A DNA stretch of 10,131 nt from an uncultured Chitinophagaceae bacterium (lineage in GTDB: Bacteria; Bacteroidota; Bacteroidia; Chitinophagales; Chitinophagaceae): assembly GCA_903832075.1 (NCBI GenBank), contig CAILAF010000291.1, forward strand, positions 1-10,131. Direction: 5' to 3'. Position numbers and translations under genes: made by a program. Below are positions 6,194 through 10,131 of the stretch, piece after piece. Under the pieces are notes generated by a model. It was not told the origin of the DNA, searched no databases, and worked only from the letters and a program-made list of their open reading frames with translations. Positions within the stretch are counted from its first letter, which is position 1, and every line of letters begins with the position of its first letter.

Positions 6194-8026
6194 ATGAGTT
6201 ATTCATCTTTAGAAGCTTGTTTGATTGATTTAGAAAAGAACGGGCAATTAGTTCGAATCAAAGAAGAAGTTGATCCATATTTAGAAATGGCTGCCATCCA
6301 TTTGCGTGTGCATGAAGCAGGCGGACCTGCATTATTATTTGAAAATGTAAAAGGAACAAAGTTTAGAGCTGCATCAAATATTTTCGGAACTCTTGAAAGA
6401 AGTAAATTTATTTTCAGAGATACATTTAAATTAGTTCAGCAATTAATTGAATTAAAGAATGATCCTATTAAAGCATTCAAACATCCAATCAAAAATTTTA
6501 CCACAGCATTGGCAGCATTAAAAGCATTGCCATTAAAAAATCCATTATCAAAATCAATTCTTTATCAAGAAATAAAAATTACTGATCTTCCTTTAATCCA
6601 TCATTGGCCAAAAGATGGTGGTGCATTTATAACATTACCGCAAGTGTATACTGAAGATATTGAAATGCCCGGCATCATGAAAAGCAATCTGGGTATGTAT
6701 CGTATTCAATTAACAGGAAATGAATATGAGTTAAATAATGAAATTGGTTTGCATTATCAATTACATCGTGGTATTGGTGTTCATCAATCAAAAGCAAATA
6801 AAAAAGATTTGCCATTAAAAGTCAGTTGTTTTGTTGGCGGACCACCATCACATACATTAAGTGCAATAATGCCATTACCTGAAGGAGTAAGTGAAATGAC
6901 TTTTGCAGGTGTGTTAGGCGGAAGAAGATTCAGATATTTTTATGAAGATGGATTTTGTATAAGTGCCGATGCAGATTTTGTAATAACTGGTGAAATTTAT
7001 CCTGAAGGAAATAAACCAGAAGGACCATTTGGCGATCATCTTGGCTATTATTCTTTGCAACATTTGTTTCCTGTCATGAAAGTGCATAAAGTTTATGCAA
7101 AAAAAAATGCTATATGGCCTTTCACAGTTGTGGGTCGACCACCGCAAGAAGATACCAGTTTTGGAAATTTAATTCATGAATTAACAGGTAATGCAATCCC
7201 GGAAGAAATTCCGGGATTAAAAGAAATTCATGCGGTTGATGCAGCAGGTGTGCATCCTTTATTATTAGCAATAGGAAGTGAGCGGTACACACCATACTCT
7301 CAAACAAGACAACCAGCAGAATTATTAACGATTGCCAATCATATTTTAGGAACAGGGCAATTAAGTTTAGCAAAATTTTTATTTATTACTGCTGATGATA
7401 CCAATCAACTTGGTACAAATAATGTAAGCAATTACATACAATATGTTTTAGAAAGAATTGATTTAACACGTGATATACATTTTTACACAAACACGACCAT
7501 TGATACTTTAGATTATTCAGGTACTGCATTAAACAGCGGGAGTAAAGTTGTGTTTGCTGCGTATGGTGATAAAAAAAGAGAATTATGTAAAGAAGTTCCT
7601 CAATCGCTAAAAGAATTAAATGAATTTACTAATGCACAGCTTGTAATGCCCGGTGTGATTGCAGTTCAGATGAAAGATGATAGATTACAAATGACAGATT
7701 TTTTTAAAAACATAAATTTACAACTATCATCTATCATCAGTCAACTGTCATCAATACCATTAATCATTCTTTGCGATGATGCAACATTTGTTTCAGAAAA
7801 ATTGAATAATTTTTTATGGGTAACATTTACGCGTTGCAATCCTGCAAATGATATTTATGGAATTGATGAATTTATTGCCAATAAACATTGGGGTTGTAAT
7901 GGGCCATTGATTATTGATGCAAGAATAAAACCGCATCATGCACCGCCTGTTGAAAAAGATGTTGCTACTGAAAAAATGATTAATAGGCTTTTTGAAAAGG
8001 GGGGAAGTTTATATGGAACTAAATAA
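6194..8026 (+). CDS. UbiD-family prenylated-FMN-dependent decarboxylase
   Basis: A 610-residue cytosolic decarboxylase of the UbiD family, which uses prenylated FMN made by a UbiX partner (not in the window) to remove carboxyl groups from aromatic or unsaturated acids, most often in quinone synthesis. Residues matching the Aspergillus Fdc1 active site are visible with nearly the same numbering: Asn165 and Arg170 in SNLGMYR (Arg173), Glu276 and Asp281 in EGPFGD (Glu277 and Glu282; Asp is also found in E. coli UbiD), and Glu234 in SEMTFAG as the probable metal ligand. The C-terminal part (NNFLWVTFTRCNPANDIYGI, then HWGCNGPLIIDARIKPHH) is typical of the long bacterial forms annotated as menaquinone-synthesis decarboxylases; that role is likely but not proven. 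Residues about 495-520 are encoded by a degenerate 7-bp repeat. The ATG at 6194 precedes a normal family N-terminus, with no ribosome-binding site visible. Confidence 0.92.
   Translation: MSYSSLEACLIDLEKNGQLVRIKEEVDPYLEMAAIHLRVHEAGGPALLFENVKGTKFRAASNIFGTLERSKFIFRDTFKLVQQLIELKNDPIKAFKHPIKNFTTALAALKALPLKNPLSKSILYQEIKITDLPLIHHWPKDGGAFITLPQVYTEDIEMPGIMKSNLGMYRIQLTGNEYELNNEIGLHYQLHRGIGVHQSKANKKDLPLKVSCFVGGPPSHTLSAIMPLPEGVSEMTFAGVLGGRRFRYFYEDGFCISADADFVITGEIYPEGNKPEGPFGDHLGYYSLQHLFPVMKVHKVYAKKNAIWPFTVVGRPPQEDTSFGNLIHELTGNAIPEEIPGLKEIHAVDAAGVHPLLLAIGSERYTPYSQTRQPAELLTIANHILGTGQLSLAKFLFITADDTNQLGTNNVSNYIQYVLERIDLTRDIHFYTNTTIDTLDYSGTALNSGSKVVFAAYGDKKRELCKEVPQSLKELNEFTNAQLVMPGVIAVQMKDDRLQMTDFFKNINLQLSSIISQLSSIPLIILCDDATFVSEKLNNFLWVTFTRCNPANDIYGIDEFIANKHWGCNGPLIIDARIKPHHAPPVEKDVATEKMINRLFEKGGSLYGTK
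7677..7751. repeat. Degenerate 7-bp repeat arms in inverted orientation inside ubiD
   Basis: On the plus strand 7677-7697 reads as three heptads (ATGATAG, ATTACAA, ATGACAG). Positions 7724-7751 read as four heptads of the complementary type (CTATCAT, CTATCAT, CAGTCAA, CTGTCAT). A 26-nt A/T-rich spacer lies between them. The consensus of the second arm is CTRTCAT and the first arm is its reverse complement, so the arms can partly pair. Seven is not a multiple of three, so the repeats are not a protein repeat; the signal is at the DNA level. The frame stays open across the element. Confidence 0.65.
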
Positions 8027-8072
8027 AAACAAAAGAGCCAATCAATAATATAATTCGCATTACACATACAAT

Positions 8073-8080
8073 TATATTTG
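8073..8080 (+). promoter_or_regulatory. Bacteroidota-type -7 promoter element upstream of the nucleotidyltransferase/kinase gene
   Basis: TATATTTG is an exact match to TAnnTTTG and ends 18 nt before the chosen ATG at 8099, a sensible position giving a short leader. The -33 element is weak: only TTCG at 8054-8057, 15 nt upstream. No terminator is visible in the 72-nt gap after ubiD, so readthrough from ubiD is also possible. Confidence 0.45.
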
Positions 8081-8098
8081 TAAAAACAGATTTTGTTC

Positions 8099-9247
8099 AT
8101 GCCAATGAAAAAAGTATTTGTAAGCGGTTGTTTCGATTTATTACATAGCGGTCATGTTGCTTTTTTAAAAGAAGCAGCTACTTATGGCAATCTTTATGTT
8201 TGTATTGGTTCAGATAAAACTGTTTTTGAATTAAAAGGTCGTTATCCTATTAACACTGAAGCAGAAAGAAAATATATGCTGGAGGCACTGAAATATGTGC
8301 ATGAATGCAGAATCAATAAGGGTAGTGGTATCATTGATTTTAAAAATGAATTAAAGGAAATTCATCCCGATATATTTATTGTAAATGAAGATGGAAATAT
8401 TCCTTCTAAAAAAGAATTATGCGATGAGTTGGCAATTGAATATAAAGTTTTGCATCGCATTCCACAAGATGGATTACCTGCACGTTCTACAACTTCATTA
8501 AGAACAATCAGTACAATTCCATTTAGAATTGATTTAGCAGGTGGATGGTTAGACCAACCTTATGTTTCAAAATATCATCATGGTGCGGTGTTAACTATTT
8601 CTATTGAACCAACGATTGAATTCAATAACAGAAGTGGCATGGCAAGCAGTACAAGAAACAAAGCCATTGAATTATGGAAAGTGTCAATACCCAAAGGCAA
8701 CGAAGAACAATTAGCTAAACTTTTATTCTGCTATGAAAATCCACCCGGAACAAAAGAAGTTGCCGGCTCACAAGATTCATTGGGAATTGTTTTACCGGGA
8801 TTGAATAAATTATTTTATCAAAATAATCATTGGCCAAGTAAAATAGAATCTGTTCATGATGAAAAGATATTGAGTTGGATAGAAGAACATTTATTCTTGT
8901 TACCATTAGGTCCGCGTGAAAGTGATTACAATGTGTTAGATAAAACATTTATTTCTGATGAAGGTGCAGCAACATTGGCTTTGGCTGCAGATGATTGCTG
9001 GCAAGCAATACAAGAAATGAATATTGATAAATTTGGCGAAGCATTTATACAATCGTTTAATGCGCAGGTAAAAATGTTTCCTAATATGGTTGATGAGTTC
9101 ATTAAAGAAACAATTGATAAATATAAAAACCTTTGTAAAGGATATAAACTATCAGGTGCTGGTGGTGGAGGATATTTGATATTAGTAAACGACAGAGCTA
9201 TTGAAGGAACTTTCAAAATAAAAATCAGAAGAAGAGATCAATTATAA
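8099..9247 (+). CDS. Bifunctional nucleotidyltransferase (cytidylyltransferase fold) / GHMP-type sugar kinase
   Basis: A 382-residue cytosolic protein with two catalytic domains. Residues 1-136 are a TagD/RfaE-C-type nucleotidyltransferase: GCFDLLHSGHVAFLKEA with the HxGH nucleotide-binding motif (HSGH, 16-19), RYPINTEAERKYMLEAL (48-64), and RSTTSLR (129-135) in place of the usual RTxGISTT-like loop. Residues about 139-382 are a GHMP kinase. Motif 1 is IPFRIDLAGGWLDQP (140-154), much like L-fucokinase and heptose kinases. Motif 2 is SGMASST (179-185), the substrate/catalytic loop is AGSQDS (222-227, probable base Asp226), and motif 3 is LSGAGGGGYL (351-360). Motifs 1 and 2 are only about 30 residues apart, unusually compact. 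The likely reaction is sugar to sugar-1-phosphate to NDP-sugar; the sugar and the nucleotide are unknown. TTG 8093 and ATG 8105 are alternative starts. A sugar transporter follows 8 nt downstream. Confidence 0.8.
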   Translation: MPMKKVFVSGCFDLLHSGHVAFLKEAATYGNLYVCIGSDKTVFELKGRYPINTEAERKYMLEALKYVHECRINKGSGIIDFKNELKEIHPDIFIVNEDGNIPSKKELCDELAIEYKVLHRIPQDGLPARSTTSLRTISTIPFRIDLAGGWLDQPYVSKYHHGAVLTISIEPTIEFNNRSGMASSTRNKAIELWKVSIPKGNEEQLAKLLFCYENPPGTKEVAGSQDSLGIVLPGLNKLFYQNNHWPSKIESVHDEKILSWIEEHLFLLPLGPRESDYNVLDKTFISDEGAATLALAADDCWQAIQEMNIDKFGEAFIQSFNAQVKMFPNMVDEFIKETIDKYKNLCKGYKLSGAGGGGYLILVNDRAIEGTFKIKIRRRDQL

Positions 9248-9255
9248 ATAAGTAC

Positions 9256-10131
9256 ATGAATTTGTTTTATCAATTAACAGGATATAAGAAAAGCGACAAG
9301 CATTTTATTGTTCCTTTTTTATTAGTGACCATTTTGTTTTTTTTATGGGCTTTTTTGCATAATATAAATCCCGTATTGATACCGCATTTAAAAAAAGCTT
9401 GTCAGTTATCTGATACACAATCTGCATTAATAGATTCATCAGTTTACATTGCTTATTTTCTAATAGCATTACCTGCCGGAATGTTTCTAAAAAAGTATGG
9501 ATACAAAAAAGGAATATTATTTGGTTTAATATTATATGCATTCGGTGCTGCTTTATTTATACCTGCTGCATCAGCGCGTTCTTATTATTTTTTTCTTTTT
9601 GCATTATTCATCATTGCAAGTGGTGCTACTTTTTTAGAAACAGTTGCCAATCCATATATGACTTTATTAGGAGAACATGAAAATGGTGCAAGGCGTTTGA
9701 ACTTTGCACAATCGTTTAATGGAATTGGCGCATTTATTGCCCCTATATTGGGTGGAAAATTTATTTTATCCGGTATTGAATATACTAAAACCGAAAAAGC
9801 TGCGATGTCTCAAACTCAATTGCAGCAATACTTGCAGAATGAAGCTGGGACCGTAAAGATTCCTTATCTTAATATTGCATTGATTGTTATAGCCGTTGCC
9901 ATATTGATTTTTTATAGTAGTCTTCCTGAATTAAAAAAAGAAGGAGAGAAGGAAAAAATTTTTTCTTTTTCAGTATTCAAATACACACAATTAAAGTGGG
10001 CAGTGATTGCGCAATTTTTTTATGTAGGTGCGCAAGTAGGTGTGGGAAGTTTTTTTATTCGCTTCTCAAAATTTGTAATGGACATACCTGAAAAAGAAGC
10101 GGCTTATTTATGGGGCTCTGTTGCAATGGTG
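9256..10131 (+). CDS. FucP-type FHS-family sugar:H+ symporter, N-terminal 292 residues (3' end outside window)
   Basis: An inner-membrane major-facilitator sugar importer. The frame is open from ATG 9256 to the last base, so the gene runs off the window; full-length relatives have about 430 residues. Seven membrane helices and the start of an eighth are visible (about 17-43, 56-79, 86-105, 110-133, 149-172, about 200-222 and 247-271). Family motifs: LETVANPYMTLLG (127-139), NFAQSFNGIGA (149-159) and AQFFYVGAQVGVGSFFIR. Aligned without gaps to E. coli FucP at a constant offset of 7, Glu128 and Asn155 match the sugar/proton residues Glu135 and Asn162, but Pro39 stands where FucP has Asp46. The family carries L-fucose, galactose, glucose or amino sugars, so the substrate is open. 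The 8-nt gap to the upstream kinase gene indicates one operon. Confidence 0.9.
   Translation, partial: MNLFYQLTGYKKSDKHFIVPFLLVTILFFLWAFLHNINPVLIPHLKKACQLSDTQSALIDSSVYIAYFLIALPAGMFLKKYGYKKGILFGLILYAFGAALFIPAASARSYYFFLFALFIIASGATFLETVANPYMTLLGEHENGARRLNFAQSFNGIGAFIAPILGGKFILSGIEYTKTEKAAMSQTQLQQYLQNEAGTVKIPYLNIALIVIAVAILIFYSSLPELKKEGEKEKIFSFSVFKYTQLKWAVIAQFFYVGAQVGVGSFFIRFSKFVMDIPEKEAAYLWGSVAMV

Noticed and set aside
7995..8005. GGGGGG run near the end of ubiD as a possible frameshift site
   Set aside because: The frame is consistent through it and the protein ends a few residues later at a normal family C-terminus.
8093..8098. TTG at 8093 as the start of the nucleotidyltransferase/kinase gene
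   Set aside because: Two ATG codons (8099, 8105) follow immediately and sit just before the conserved KKVFVSGCFD start.
8926..9216. Minus-strand frames inside the kinase gene (8715-8948, 8926-9216) and inside the transporter gene (9305-9541)
   Set aside because: Antisense shadows of well-supported genes, with no family-like motifs.
1..10131. tRNA, rRNA, CRISPR array, insertion sequence or prophage
   Set aside because: No cloverleaf-like segment, regular spacer-repeat array, transposase or terminal inverted repeats with target duplications were seen on either strand.

Overview
The window is an A+T-rich stretch (about 26-38% G+C in the stretches I counted by hand) of a Bacteroidota chromosome, most likely from the Chitinophagaceae or a close relative. 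The basis is the gene content (bshC, a DUF1761 membrane protein, a GH27 galactosidase with a putative-Ig domain, a FucP-type FHS transporter), the low G+C, the lack of clear Shine-Dalgarno sequences, and matches to the Bacteroidota -7 promoter element TAnnTTTG. The taxonomic call is an inference. No RNA gene, insertion sequence, phage gene or CRISPR array was seen.

Layout. Positions 1-375 (+) hold the 3' end of bshC (bacillithiol synthesis). Facing it, with stop codons overlapping by 6 bp, is a minus-strand cluster read from right to left. It starts at 3364 with pdxJ (vitamin B6), followed by a geranylgeranyl-reductase-family flavoprotein, purE (purine synthesis) and a small unrecognised protein with nuclease-fold-like motifs. 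Gaps inside the cluster are 3, 52 and 6 nt, so it probably forms one transcript. Just upstream is a separate minus-strand DUF1761 membrane-protein gene; a strong hairpin plus U-tract sits between it and pdxJ. Next, still on the minus strand, is a large secreted GH27 alpha-galactosidase (3919-6090). A 103-nt divergent intergenic region separates it from a plus-strand group: a UbiD-family decarboxylase, a two-domain nucleotidyltransferase/GHMP-kinase protein, and an FHS-family sugar transporter cut by the window end.

How the genes may work together. Most of the left half is housekeeping cofactor and nucleotide metabolism. The right end is the most interesting part. The nucleotidyltransferase/GHMP-kinase fusion lies 8 nt upstream of a FucP-like sugar/H+ symporter. 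This suggests a salvage route in which an imported free sugar is phosphorylated at C1 and then activated to a nucleotide sugar. That resembles bifunctional Fkp or HldE, but with a different pairing of domains. The transporter also has proline where E. coli FucP has the transport-critical Asp46. The ubiD gene carries two arms of a degenerate 7-bp repeat inside its coding sequence, which looks like a small repeat element absorbed into the protein.
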